Assembly: GCA_034440635.1 (NCBI GenBank)
Contig: JAOTON010000978.1
Location: 292,001 to 356,000, forward strand
Source: Lepas anatifera
Lineage: Eukaryota; Arthropoda; Thecostraca; Lepadidae
Reading direction: 5' to 3'
Length of the DNA stretch: 64,000 bases
Shown: piece after piece, positions 36,199 through 47,841 of the stretch
How the letters are laid out: each line of letters opens with the position of its first letter
Position numbering within the stretch: the first letter of the stretch is position 1
The notes under the pieces: generated by a model
What the model was told of the DNA's origin: nothing
The model's input: the letters and a program-made list of their open reading frames with translations, nothing else
Databases searched by the model: none
Position numbers and translations under genes: made by a program

Positions 36199-36767
36199 AA
36201 TAATACACTAGGGTGTCCCAAAATACCACTTTTTCGTCAGTGCAATCTTGCCGGTTGACACCGCATTCTCCTTTGAATTAATAATGAGCACGCAAAATTT
36301 GGATTCGATCCTCCGTAGGTACCGAGTCCTCCGCATACAAGAGCCTAGTGCAACGAAGCACTAACTAGCTGGACAGATCGCTTTAGAGGTCCAGGCGATA
36401 TAAGTCACTGTTTGAGTGCCCTGCAATACTGTTTACAGCAGCTGTCAAAATGTATCATGCATACGCTAGGCGTGTGAGTCAGGCAATACTGAAATCTGAA
36501 TCGAGAAACACTTTCATTTCAGCGCCAGCTCTATTCATTTCATCGCCAGCTCATGGCAGTCGGTTATTCTTTTCATGGTAACAGTGACAAGTTCTTAAGG
36601 AACCTGCAAATGATCACGAGGTCTAACAACAATCCTTCTTCGCAAGAGGACTTCAGTTTCTTCATGAATCAACACCAGGTGCCTAATCCTAGAATTAGAT
36701 AAAATATTTTCTGCTCACGCTGTTCTTTGTTGTTGTTTTTCTGGCGATACTCTTCGACAAGCTCTCC

Positions 36768-37348
36768 ATGGCCCCCGCCGAGCACCTTCAAGTCAAGCAG
36801 ATTGCAGAGCTAATCGCCCTCTTTCATGACCCATACTTCTTGCAGGCCCTACTGACTGCGGGAACTCCACGGCTTGACCTCAGGCTGTTCCAGGACATGA
36901 AGACCTATTCAGGGCAGCTACCAAGTGCTGCGAAAGCCACACAGTGCTCTATCATGCGTCAAACCTGGCATCTCACTGGGGAAAACGCCGTACTCTAGTT
37001 GTTTGGTAAGGGTGTGTCAACAGATGAAAATGCAAAGGTAGCAGCTGCACTCCCTGACAGTCACGCATAGCCAGGAACATTGGCACAGGGAAAGCCGATG
37101 TTGTCTGGAGCAGATAAGCTGAGGCTCTGTGACTTCGTCCTACCGCACTCCTGGCTGGCATTCAGGTGGATGAACGTCAGCAACCAGTGCTTACCACCCA
37201 GGAATCGGCGAGTGATACAGACTTCATCAGTATGAACGCTTTCATGGAAAATCTAGCAGTCACAAACGACAGCGCGGAACGATCGGTGGAATACATCATG
37301 GACTACACCAACGTTGCCCGTGAAGGTGACATGAGGGCTCAAAACTGA
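36768..37348 (+). pseudogene. Decayed ORF inside the TIR element (uncharacterised transposon-associated protein family)
   Basis: Two open pieces (36768-36998 and 37166-37348) and the frames between them read as parts of one protein: EHLQVKQIAELIALFHDPYF, then CSIMRQTWHLTGENAVL, then (other frame) KLRLCDFVLPHSWLAFRWMN, then VTNDSAERSVEYIMDYTNVA. At least two frame changes and stops separate them. The order and the phrases 'LTxExxVL' and 'NDSAERxVxxIxDY' match my recollection of a group of uncharacterised proteins common in invertebrate genomes and probably transposon-borne. The biochemical function is unknown to me, and it is not intact here. Confidence 0.5.
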
Positions 37349-37689
37349 CAGTAGCCTGTGCACACCGTCTCCAAGAGCCGAATCTCGAAAAAGAGCTGGA
37401 TGGCGTGCACGTGTAAAAATATGAATATAGAGCTAGAAGGAGTAGTCTAACAACATTTTGTCTGAGAACAAGTTTCCTTCCCCATTCATGGGCTTCCGAA
37501 TAAACACATTAAAGCCATTGGCTTGATGATATGGTGTGTCGTTTGACTGCACCGATCGGTTGCGAAAAAAATTAAACAACGTATTTGTGCAATGAACGCC
37601 CACTTTCCGTGCCATTGACAGTCCCAGGGAACACCAATCTAGCTATGCCCTTGAAAGCGGTTAAATTGTACACACTGTGGATTCTGGTC

Positions 37690-38051
37690 CATTTTCTTGA
37701 AAAAAACATAATTTTCCCCACATTTCCCGCGATACCCCCAAAAAAGTTTATTAGATCCGCCTCTGGCCAGTAATCTCGCAATTCGAAACTTCTTAGCTCC
37801 TTAAAAGCATCAATAAGTGGTTTTCCATCAATTTGTATGAGGGAAATAGGTTTTTCTGTCATAAGCTTTCAAATAAACCAATTTTCAAGCCAATACAACG
37901 GTTTTCCATTTTCATGAGTTTAAGGGGGGGCAGGGAGACCAAACCTCAAAGCATCGATTCAAAATTTTGCATGCTCATTATTAACTCAAAGGAGAATGCG
38001 GTGTCAACTGGCAAGCTTGCACAGACGAAAAAGTGGTATTTTGGGACACCT
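37690..38051. repeat. Internal copy of the element's 3' end
   Basis: About 360 bp here (CATCAATAAGTGG...TTGTATGAG...CAAGCTTGCACAGACG...GGGACACC) recur at about 38430-38776 in the same orientation. The copy ends GGGACACCTTAATTACTC. A shorter block following it (CTGACACGACAATTCTGTAA) recurs near 38270. Confidence 0.8.
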
Positions 38052-38785
38052 TAATTACTCCTGACACGACAATTCTGTAAAGGAACAAAAACATGGTATA
38101 TTTCTTCTAACAGTCACAACGGTGTAAAGGGGTACTTCAGAGGTCAGCCTGCATGTTTTTCCCGTTGCTGACTTGTCTCTTCTTCATCATTTGATCTTTT
38201 CTTCGAGTATGCTGAAGGCATCGTACAATTTGCTTGAGGAAGACCCCTTCAACATTAAATGCAAATTACTCATGACACGACAACTCTGTAAAGGAACGAA
38301 CACATGGAATATTCATTCTAACGGTCACAATGGTACCATGCACTTATATCCGTAGTGATGCCGCAAATGGCTTTGTTTCCCGAAATCAGGCGAAGTACAA
38401 TTTATAATTTTTCATGTCTATACCAGTGGGGGATGCAAGGAAAACCAATCCAGCCATCCCCTTAAAAGTGATACAACTCTACTCGCTTTGGCAAATTTGA
38501 CCACAACTCGTAACTTCTTAGCTCTCTAAAACAATGAAGAAGTGGTTTTACATCAATCTGTATGAGAGAAACGTGTTTTCCTCGGTCATAAGCTTTCGAA
38601 TGAACCCATTTTTGAGCCAATTCAACGATTTTCGATTTTCACCAGTTTTGGGGGGCGGGGGACCAAACCTCAAAGGATCGAATCCAAATTTTGCATGCTC
38701 ATTATTAACTCAAAGGAGAATGCGGTGTCAACCGGCAAGCTTGCACAGACGAAAAAGTGGTATTTTGGGACACCCTAATAATACA

Positions 38786-39960
38786 TACTCTGAGACAGCC
38801 TGAAAAGAAATCCTCAAAGGGAGTATACTTCATTTTCAAAATTATAAAGAAGACTACATACGGAAAAATAGGTTGGAAGATCAGGAAACACATTTTTCCA
38901 CCTTTAATCAATCACTCAACACAAAAATATTTCCTCTTCCCTTACTACCTGACCTAGCAGTCGCGTGTAGGTAATTGTAAGTCTGGCTGCTTGCAGCAGC
39001 TGATGCTATGCCATTTGTTTACATTTGTTTCGCAGCGTGCGATGTCAGATGGAACTGGCTTTCTTCGAGGTCTGAAATTTTAAAGTAGACCCTTTTATTC
39101 TTAACTTTAAAGCGTGTGTAAATTTTATACAGAGAGCTTTGGGATAAATGAAATATGCCAATAGTGGTTTCTCGACACGCTGTTCAAAATTGTATCTCAG
39201 TTCAAAACTAATTGTCAAAGTGGGCGCTGACTTTCATTTTAACAAATTTGTTTGTAAGATTTACGATTAGGTAAATTTACGAAATATCATCCACGCAATG
39301 ATATTTTGATACTTTTGGGAAAAGCGACGGAAACAGCACCGGCAATAAGTGATGCCTCGATAAGTGACATCGACCAGTAAATATTTAATCCGTAAATCTT
39401 TAATTTGATTTAAAATAAATCTCGTTTCACTCTGGCTAAGGAGCAACTACTCGTCCCAACAGTAAAGACTCAGAATCTTTATGCACAGTTTTAGTTTTCG
39501 TTAAGGCTGCCTGCAAAGTTTTGTAAATATTTTGTCAAGGCATAGATAACATTATACCTGGATTTGACAACACATTTACTGTTATCTATGCCTACTGCCA
39601 CTAAATGCCAGGTCTACTGTTATACATTGCCAATGTTATCAAAATAGTTGTTTAAAGACAATTTGAGAGCAACTGGTTCATCTCTGCGGGCAACGATATT
39701 TGAAAACGCTGCTGAACTCTTAAACATATTTTTCTAAACCAAAATTTACTGGCCCGATCTCATGTATTTTCGTCATCTTAGAATCAAGTGCGTCAAAAAA
39801 CCTGCCAGTGATCATACAGCCGCAGCAGAACTCTTTTTCCGAATAGATATAACCACACATAGCTAAGGAGTGATCCTCTCACGGATTGCGAGATAAATAC
39901 GCGGGGGCTTTACCTAGGACGTCACATCACAGAAACGTCTAACCACCGCCACTTCATCAG
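38786..39960. other. Non-coding stretch with a small hairpin
   Basis: AT-rich. AGGCATAGATAACA (39538-39551) and TGTTATCTATGCCT (39580-39593) form a perfect 14-bp inverted repeat with a 28-nt loop. No gene is supported. Confidence 0.5.
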
Positions 39961-39964
39961 TGAC

Positions 39965-40363
39965 TTGTTTAAGGTATTATTCACTTCATTTGGAAAGAAG
40001 GTAATAGTTCCAAAATTCCAACCCGGAACAGGCCAATTGTTTGCATTGTCCACACCAAATGAATTTAAAAGTGACATGATGACGTTACCATTTTATCTGA
40101 AAAAATTATTGGCCAATTTCATGGATGCCGATTTGAAGAGAGATGCACCCAGCCAAACAGCGTCTTTGCTGCGGTCCCGTCGCGGCCAAAAAAGTTCCCA
40201 GAAATCGTGTATCAGACGAATTCAGAAACAATTACTGTTGCATTGTTTCCACCATTGCATGTTGAAAGGGACACAGCAGCGGACTATCATTGGCAGTTTT
40301 GCATTACCAAAAGCTCCAGCACAACCAGAATATAGGCCTGGTCCGATTGGATTCCCTTTTTAA
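39965..40363 (+). CDS. Unrecognised ORF, 132 codons, possibly a decayed element or exon
   Basis: Open from a Met to a stop, starting MFKVLFTSFGKKVIVPKF and including FALSTPNEFKSDMMTLPFYL. The composition is balanced and not low-complexity, unusual in this AT-rich area. There is no recognisable domain, signal peptide or membrane segment. It is followed after 26 bases by another plus-strand frame (40390-40644), which may be a continuation after a stop. It could be chance, a pseudogene or a transposon relic. Confidence 0.25.
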   Translation: MFKVLFTSFGKKVIVPKFQPGTGQLFALSTPNEFKSDMMTLPFYLKKLLANFMDADLKRDAPSQTASLLRSRRGQKSSQKSCIRRIQKQLLLHCFHHCMLKGTQQRTIIGSFALPKAPAQPEYRPGPIGFPF

Positions 40364-40389
40364 TAATTCCGAATCGATTAAAATGAAAG

Positions 40390-40644
40390 ATGCGTCGCTT
40401 TGCATACCTCTCAAGTGATGACTTTGAAGAAAAAAACTATGGCCAAAAACTTACCTCAGAGGAGGTCAACGACTTATTAAGTCATTTCCGAGCCCGTGCA
40501 ACGCGATTTTGTTATTCAAACCGAGGCTTACAGAGCCTGTATGTAACACAGCTCCTAGAACAGCTAGACAAATTTCTAAGCAAAATTCGAAAGCTATTGA
40601 AAAGATTCCGGTTAGGTTGCATAGCATGTAAAAATATTGTTTAA
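40390..40644 (+). CDS. Unrecognised ORF, 84 codons, downstream of the previous one
   Basis: Reads MRRFAYLSSDDFEEKNYGQK and then a Leu/Lys/Arg-rich, probably helical end (LDKFLSKIRKLLKRF). No family was recognised. It is reported because it lies 26 bases after another non-repetitive frame on the same strand. Confidence 0.2.
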   Translation: MRRFAYLSSDDFEEKNYGQKLTSEEVNDLLSHFRARATRFCYSNRGLQSLYVTQLLEQLDKFLSKIRKLLKRFRLGCIACKNIV

Positions 40645-42690
40645 GCCTTTCTTCACAAATCACACCATCCTGCTGCCTTTTGGGAAGGAGTGCGGAGCAT
40701 CTGAGATTTGGTCGGAGTCGGTGCCTGTCGTTCCATACTTTTCCTGGCTCAGTGCCTAAAAAGTAATGTCACCTATCGTGTTATGTTCGCTTGAAGCTTA
40801 AAACAGCATGAAAAGTCCATTCTGTGTCTTCGACTTTTCTGCCGTAAAAGACACTTTACATTTCAATTCCTTGGAACCACTTAATGAATTCCTTTGATTA
40901 AATACGTAACTAAAAGGAAAACTGCTGGTGGTAACGTTTTTTTGTTTATGCGCCCGAGCAATGGCATTGCAATGCAAGACCTTTCATTCTTGCCTGGGCT
41001 GCTTAGTTTTGGTTTTTTTGCTGATCTAACTAGTTCACGCGTTGGGTCGATTCGGGGACCTTTGGGTATTTAATGAGGGTTTCTGAATTGGAATTGCGAA
41101 TACGGGATATCAACTCTTTGCATTGGCGCTTCGAAGATAAGTGCTGAATTTGGTATTATGAACTTTGTTTAGGTTTTGCAAGTTAGCCTTTTGATATCGT
41201 AGTTGTATTGGGGTTTAAGGGCACATCAGCTGCTATATTATGTGTGGTGCCCGTTTTAGTAACTAAAACCATCAAAATATTTGTTTTAGACTTGTCCCTT
41301 AGATCACCCTCACTCCCGCCGGTGCCCAAAATCTGGGACAATTTGCCCGTCTCCCAAACTCAAACTCTGCAACTGCCAGTGAGCATGTCAAACGTGAAAT
41401 ATGTGCCTTAGGGGTGCCTTCTATCCTTTCTCCAAATCCAAGCCGATACACTTGAACGCCAGGACAATTAGTTTAAATACTCCTATCAATAAAAATGGGG
41501 CCATCTAGCCGAAGAATCATAACCGCCTTCGGATCAAAACTTATCCAAAACCTTCTGTTAGTCCAATCGAAGCCGCCAAGCTGCAGGGATTCGTTCCGGC
41601 ATCTTAGCGGCTGACAGGACCGGTCTTACCCAAAACTTCGCAAGGGCTGCGGGAAAGGGATACTCGGGTAGTGAGTCGCTATTTGCCAAGAGGGCAGCCA
41701 CTTCTGGACGGTGCAACCTTTCAGAGGTGTGTCGAATCTATTTGGGGGGAAGGGGAGGAAGAGGCATGTTTGCACCAGGGGCCAAGGTTGAATCTGGGAG
41801 GAAAAAGCATCCGCTCCTTGTCCCCTGGATCCGCCTATGAGCTGAACGGATGGAGAAACGGACATCGGTTTGCATCGCTAAGTCAAGAAATCTACCATCC
41901 GAAAACTCCGTGGCGATTCCCATGCTTCTAAACCTGCCTAGCGTTAGAATTGCAAACGGGAATTTGGAATGTCTGTAAATGATATTTTAATGAATTAGCT
42001 ACGCATCTACATTGCACCCAAATATGAGTATTAATTTTCCTAAGAACAACAGAAACTTTCCGAGTTTCTATGCTTCATGTCTCAGTCCGATCTACTCGTA
42101 GCCCCAGCACAACTCGGCGAGCTCGCTGTCCGCGCAGCAGTGCAGTCCCACCCCAGTCACGTGACCAACTGCCTCTGGCTACGCGGTTATCCGCTCTTCA
42201 CCGAAGTTGTACCGCGTGCACAATGACAGATGTTCCATTGACCGGTTCCCGCCACTACTGCTTACGCACGGCGCAGTGTCACGTGGTTCAGACTTGATTG
42301 ACGGGTGTGGGTCAGAGGGGTGCGCCTGCGATAGGCGGTGCCAGGTATTCTAGCGCTTGCCCCGTCTTCACGGCCTCAAAAGTGTTTTTATTGAATAATT
42401 TCTAAATTTTTCGTCTGATGAAAATTAAGTGCAAGCCAATCGAAAGATCTCAACGAATAGCTGCCATGGAGTTTGAAACCAGGACGCTGAGTAGCATTGC
42501 TCTGGAGTTATTTGGCAAAAACAGCCGGACCAGCAGTACCTACCAATCAGTATGGAACCGGGTGTACATCCTTGGATTCGGGGGAAATATCAATTTACAG
42601 TTTGTCAACTTGGCAGACTTACTTAGTTGTGCAATTTTGTGTATGATTAATATAATCATTCTGTATATATTTATATGATAATTGGTAACA
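40645..42690. other. Non-coding stretch, with a lone TIR-like end near 41835
   Basis: CCCCTGGATCCGCCTATGAG (about 41820-41840) resembles the right end of the CAGTGGCGGATC hAT family, but no left partner was found. No gene is supported. Confidence 0.4.
42523..42567 (+). repeat. Dispersed repeat, copy 2
   Basis: AGCCGGACCAGCAGTACCTA...GGGTGTAC matches copy 1 (33118-33162, opposite strand) with one difference. Confidence 0.8.
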
Positions 42691-42697
42691 CACGTAG

Positions 42698-44083
42698 TAT
42701 TATTATTATTATTATTAATAGATAAGACAAGATTATGCGGGTCTTTGGGAGGCACTCGCAGGTGCCTGTCTCACCCGGCCTTGTCGAACTCGGTTTAACT
42801 GAGTGATCTAGTTAACTTGAGTGATCCCAGTGATTCAGTGATCTAGTTGGGGGTCTCGTACAAAAACCCCACCCAATGCTTATCAATATAAGTCTTGAAG
42901 ACATCGGTGCTCGGTGTCTCTACTACCCAAGTAGGCGGGCTGTTCTAGTCCGTGACGGTACGGCCAGCGAAGTGGTTCCTCCGGATTCTGGAGACAGCCT
43001 GAGGCTTGGTGACCTTGAAGCGGTGTCCTCTCGTGGTTGCGACTGGTGGATCTTGAAATAACTCTCCTTTACGTATTCTGATATTTCCGTGCATCAGCTT
43101 GTGCATTAGGATCATGTCCCCCCCTTCGCCTTTTGTACAGCAATGACGGAAGTTTAAGCCTTCTCAACCTTTTTGGGTAGTCAGGACATTGCAGTTGTGG
43201 AAAAAGTTTTGTGGCTCTTCGTTGCACCCTTTCGACCAGCAGCTGATTGGCCTTGTCGAAAGGGCCCCATATAGCATTTGCGTATTCAAGATGGGGCCTG
43301 ACTAAGGCCTTGTACACCAGAGGTAGTGTGAAGTTGTCAAGATGGAGGAAAAGATCGGTTGATGACTCCCAGGATGTGGTTGGCCTTTGGAGATGGCTAT
43401 AGCGACCTGTCTACGGAATTTGAGTACACAATCTACCTGCACTCCTAGGTCTTTCTCGATCTGAAGCTGAGCCAGGATTTGGTTGTTCATTACATACTGC
43501 CCCTTGGGATTTGACGTATGTACCTAGGTGGAGCACATCACACTTGGAGACATTGAAAAGAAGGAGTCACTCTTGCGACCATAGCTCCAGCTTGCCCAAG
43601 TCATTCTGGAAGTGAATCTGGTCGTCGTGTTTGTCCACAGGGCTGTACAACTTGGTATCGTCAGCAAACATTTTGACATCAGAGGACAGTCCTTCGGGCA
43701 GGTCATTCACAAAGGGAATGAAGAGCATTGGCCCTAGGACTGAACCTTGTATCCCACCGGTCACGGGACTTCACTCACAAACAGCTGTGTTGACCCGCAC
43801 TCTCTGGGATCTGCCAGATAAGAAGGACTCAATCCATTGGAGGACCAGACCTCTAACACCAAGATCACTTAGCTACTGTGTCAGACTTTTGTGAGGCACC
43901 GAGACGAATGCCTTAGAAAAATCGAGATAGGCTACATCGACTGGCACTCCCTCTTCAAGTTCCTTGCTCCAACTGTCTAATGAACAGAGCAGCTGGGTAG
44001 TGCATGACCGCTTGGGGACAAACCCATGTTGAGCATCATGAAGCAAGCCTGATCCGATCATGTTCAACAAGGGCTCGTCTCTA
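42698..44083 (-). pseudogene. CR1-like LINE remnant: reverse transcriptase C-terminal half, several frame breaks, (AAT)n tail
   Basis: On the minus strand the pieces run in order: AQHGFVPKRSCTTQLL and VDVAYLDFSKAF (44070-43873), GSVLGPMLFIPFVNDLP and MFADDTKLY with the catalytic FADD (43764-43567), EKDLGVQVDCVLKF (43490-43302), VRPHLEYANAIWGPF and QRRATKLFP (43317-43069), then on to about 42860 in other frames (HKLMHGNIRIRKGEL; DWNSPPTWVVETPSTDVFK). These are reverse transcriptase motifs and the thumb/C-terminal region of CR1/L2-type LINEs. The N-terminal fingers and the endonuclease are absent. The element ends in (ATT)n on the + strand at 42698-42720, as a 3' microsatellite tail would. Not functional. 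Confidence 0.88.
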
Positions 44084-44089
44084 TATTAA

Positions 44090-45500
44090 TAATAATAATA
44101 GCAATTAATAATATTCATTTATAATAGCAATATAAAAGTTATCTTTATATTAAAATTCCAAGTTATACAATTAGTATCTGACCAATGTCAATGGTGAACA
44201 AGTGCTTGAATGGTCCCGCCAGCACCCGAGTTTGCTAAACAGCGTGGTGAGATATCTAAGTCAGTCTATGTAACAGCCCATCATCGTATTCTGAGCCCGA
44301 TTTAAACAGCCCATTACCACTGAAACCCGCTCTGGATCCTTTATGCTCGCTCTGAGTCTCCTATAACAGCAATGCTTTCTGAGCATTGTGCGGCTGGCTG
44401 AACTAAACCCAAGCCCGTCGCACCCTATACGGGGTCTATGCGCCCAGCACGCAAGATTTGACCAGTCCGGCTAGTATTAGTCCCGCCCTCGACGACTGAG
44501 GGGTGAACATGAGCATCGCATGGGATCTGGATTGACTGCTTGGCACCAAAAGGCCTCTTATACGGTACTGAGTTGACCTCTGTCACGTGGCCTGAGCCGG
44601 GTCATGGCTCTTGCGCCTGTAATGATTCCGGCGGCGGCGTCAGCGTGTAGGTCAGCAGAGGTCACACAAGGTCGATGTTGTGCCGTCGACCAACTCAGTA
44701 GACCAGAACTATGTCCAATTTTGCCAGTCAGAGCGAAAAGCGGCACACGTCCAAATATGTGGAGAGCTCGACCTTCATCAGCTACGTCTGTCGACGCCTC
44801 TGACCCCGCGTGGCTGTCCAGTCAGCCGCCAGCTGGGCAGACGAGCCGAGCAGCGGTGCTGAAAATGAGTGATCGCATGAGTGGCATAGTGACCGAGTTC
44901 AATCTCCTTGGGGAGAGAGACCCGGGTGGTTTGTGAGCCGTGTCCGTGACCTGAAGCGGAAGGTGCTGTGAGTTAGAGGACCAGGAAAGGAAAGGTGTGA
45001 CAGCAGTGCCTGAATTGGGTGACTAGGAGCGGATGTGGATAGACATTCATAAGTCAATTCGCTAGGCTCGAAGGTGTGTAGAGGATCTGTCTACAAAAAA
45101 AACTAATAGCGTCCACCCAGAAAGGAACTCCATACGTGTTGGGTATAGTGAATCGTGAATGCGGTGTATTTGGGGTGTTCTGAACAGCATCCCACTACCA
45201 CCGCATGTACTGTGCCGATGCCTTACACACTACTTTGTTTCTACCGGGCATGGAGAGGAAGCTGCATCAGCTCAACGGAAACCGTGGAATGGAGCTGCTG
45301 AGCTAGTGCTGGAAGGCAAGTAATTTCTTTGTTCTTGGTTTTTATTATTTGCTTCATCGGTTTATTCTTTCCTCATGACTCAAGATATGGACAGTGTTCT
45401 TTTATTTTTCTTCATTTGAGTGTCTGCTCTAATTAATGCAGTCCAGGGCAGTTCGATCAAGGGGGCTATCGACAGGGTCATCTGGTTCATACGCGTCGGA
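44090..45500. other. Non-coding stretch, no supported gene
   Basis: Starts with AT-rich (AAT)-like sequence next to the LINE remnant. The remainder has only short frames. Confidence 0.45.
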
Positions 45501-45502
45501 AA

Positions 45503-45548
45503 GGGGGGGGGGGGGGCCCCCCCCCCCCCCACAAAAACAAAATTTCCC

Positions 45549-45581
<33 letters not shown>

Positions 45582-45600
45582 ATACCCCTACGAAGCGAGG

Positions 45601-45631
<31 letters not shown>

Positions 45632-45705
45632 TTTTTAATTTTTTTTTTAATTATTATTTAAAATTTTTTGTTGTTTCCCCTTTTTTCCTTTTTTTTTTTT
45701 TTATC
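45503..45705. other. Homopolymer block, probable assembly artefact
   Basis: 14 G are followed directly by 14 C, then two long A runs, TTTTAATTTTT-type sequence and T runs. This pattern is not typical of a natural microsatellite and suggests low-quality consensus at a join or gap. Confidence 0.6.
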
Positions 45706-45714
45706 TGGTTTGTC

Positions 45715-46150
45715 AAATAGTTTATTGCTTGTTCATCGCGTGGTTTGTTACGGTCAACTGTAAAATTTGAGGTATGTATGTACCTATCTGGGGACCTGCA
45801 ATAATACTTGTTTTGTACTTACTACTAGCCTGCAAACTGCTGACTTCCCCTCTTTCGCACTGTCGGGAAACCTGGAGATAGGCAGCCTAACCCGCACTCA
45901 GAGGACAGCGGGCCGGAGTTTTTAGGCCTTGAACAGTTGATGGTATTTATTGCGCCATACTCTCAGCCTAGGATCTAGGTACCTGAAAAAAGCTGGTCAC
46001 ATTTTCTGAATATGCTGTGCACCACGACCGGTATAAATTTCATTGCATATCTCCCCATTGCCTTTAGACATTAAAGTAATCCCACCCTCCTCTAAAAATT
46101 CCACCACACACTTAAGAGGCGGACAAGGGTGCGTTGTACAGAATGTCTTG
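45715..46150. other. Non-coding stretch, no supported gene
   Basis: Nothing recognised. Confidence 0.4.
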
Positions 46151-46154
46151 TAAA

Positions 46155-47078
46155 AAAAACTTAATAATAATAATAATCATCATAATAAGAACAATAACAA
46201 TAATAACAACAAACAACTTTTTGAGGAGGGAAAACTTAAGGATTGTCACACAAGCTTAGCACTGGTATCTAGCCATCTCCTCCTCTTATAAATGTAGACG
46301 TTGTATTGAGAAGCTGATAATAACCTAAATACAAAACTTAAGAATAAACTAAACGACATAATTGTGACCGACTCGATTGCCGCAATCGCCATTTACACAC
46401 ATTGAGGCAGAACATTGTCACCACCCTCGCCGAACAGGCACGGCGGCTCGTCTCCAGCGCAGTTGCAGTAAATTCCTGAGAACCTCCGGCCACTTCCCGA
46501 CCTTGCGCGGAGTTGATGGTCGTCCCGTAGACAAGTATGTGTAAAAATATGTACGTTGCGCACGTGGTTGATCGAAGTTAAATGCAACTTCTAATTCATT
46601 AAGAAGAGTTTCGCAGTGAACATTGTGAGTACGTGAATGGAGGGAAAGTGCTTAGAATTTTCGAATGTATGATCCACTTGTCAGCCGTAGTGTCTGGATT
46701 AGATATTTAAATGTTCTCTTCGGGAAAATATGACTCGTTTTCTTTCTGGCTATCAAGCCGTTGTAACGTCGTCCAATGGTCTTCGCTGTTTGCGTTTGTC
46801 AGCTCAAGTTATTGTCGATAGTCACCCCGAGAATTAGTAAAATCCCGGGGGTTTTAGAAGAGCACCTGACATGGTGGCTTTAAATTCTTCTTGGTCTGTC
46901 TTGAGGTGCCTATTATAATGAACTCGGTGTTTGTCAGGTGAAGCTTTAGACCATTACTTCGGAACCACCTCGAGAGAATAACAAGGTCGACCCCTAATTC
47001 CTCTTTGATGCTGGCCAAGCCTGGCTGGTTTGAGACCACCACATGGGTCAGCCGTATGTCATACGGCATACTGGGCAC
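46155..47078 (-). pseudogene. LINE reverse transcriptase relic
   Basis: The minus strand at 47078-46854 reads VVVSNQPGLASIKEELG and SNGLKLHLTNTEFIIIG, the region just after the catalytic FADD motif in Jockey/CR1-type reverse transcriptases. The preceding FADD itself is replaced by a diverged sequence. Downstream, an imperfect (AAT)n-like stretch at 46155-46210 could be its 3' tail; that extent is inferred. The sequence between is frameshifted. Confidence 0.6.
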
Positions 47079-47079
47079 A

Positions 47080-47665
47080 TGATTAATTTATTGCGGCATA
47101 AATTCATACGGCGTAAATTTATCTGCGTACGAGATATTGATATACGGCTTGCTGGGAGATGTCGTATAACGGTAGAAGTCGGTGTGCATTTTCCGAGCTT
47201 AGAGTGGTAGTTGTGCGGTTTCTGCAGGTTTTCTAAATATTTAAGCATGCATGACCGCATTTGCTCCGCTTTCAGCCTGGCGTCCAGAGCTCTTGTTTGA
47301 TTGGGTTGTTGTTTCTATCTTTCACGCTGGTGGGGCTGGGTACACTCTCAGATGGCTACTGATTCGGGGCTGGTTTGTTTTAATCGAGTTAAATAAGTTT
47401 TTCCTCTGTTTTGCATCCCTGGAAAGTATGTCTTCCCCAATATGTTGTTTCAATTTCAAGTCCATCAGCAGATTGTCGTTATAATTGTTGTACAGTGTCT
47501 TCCCCTGTATGGCCTCTGCTGCCGCAAGCAAGATGAGTCTCTGAAAATGTATCAACGATTGTGTGTACTTCTCTGTCAAGCCAATGCCCCAGTCCAAATT
47601 TTACAGCTAAGTTTGTAAATTTAGCTACGTCCCCTCCAGCAAAGTCCCGGATACGTTTTACCGTT
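47080..47665. other. Non-coding stretch, no supported gene
   Basis: A minus-strand frame of 91 codons (47597-47322) was seen, but it has no recognisable domain. Confidence 0.4.
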
Positions 47666-47667
47666 TG

Positions 47668-47840
<173 letters not shown>

Positions 47841-47841
47841 C

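Larger units (their letters stand above)
36199..38785. mobile_element. TIR DNA element with 9-bp target duplication (Mutator-like size), about 2.57 kb
   Basis: The left end reads CTAGGGTGTCCCAAAATACC and the right end is the inverted copy ending GGTATTTTGGGACACCCT; the match continues inward through CACTTTTTCGTC and beyond to the GTTGACACCGCATTCTCCTT segment. The flanks AATAATACA (36199-36207 and 38777-38785) are identical. A 9-bp duplication suggests a Mutator-like transposon, but the superfamily is not settled. The right end is duplicated internally (an earlier copy ends near 38051). Inside lies a decayed coding relic at 36768-37348. Confidence 0.75.

Noticed and set aside
41820..41840. A hAT MITE ending here
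   Set aside because: Only a right-end-like sequence is present; no left partner and no target duplication could be found. The same applies to 29537 and about 60600.
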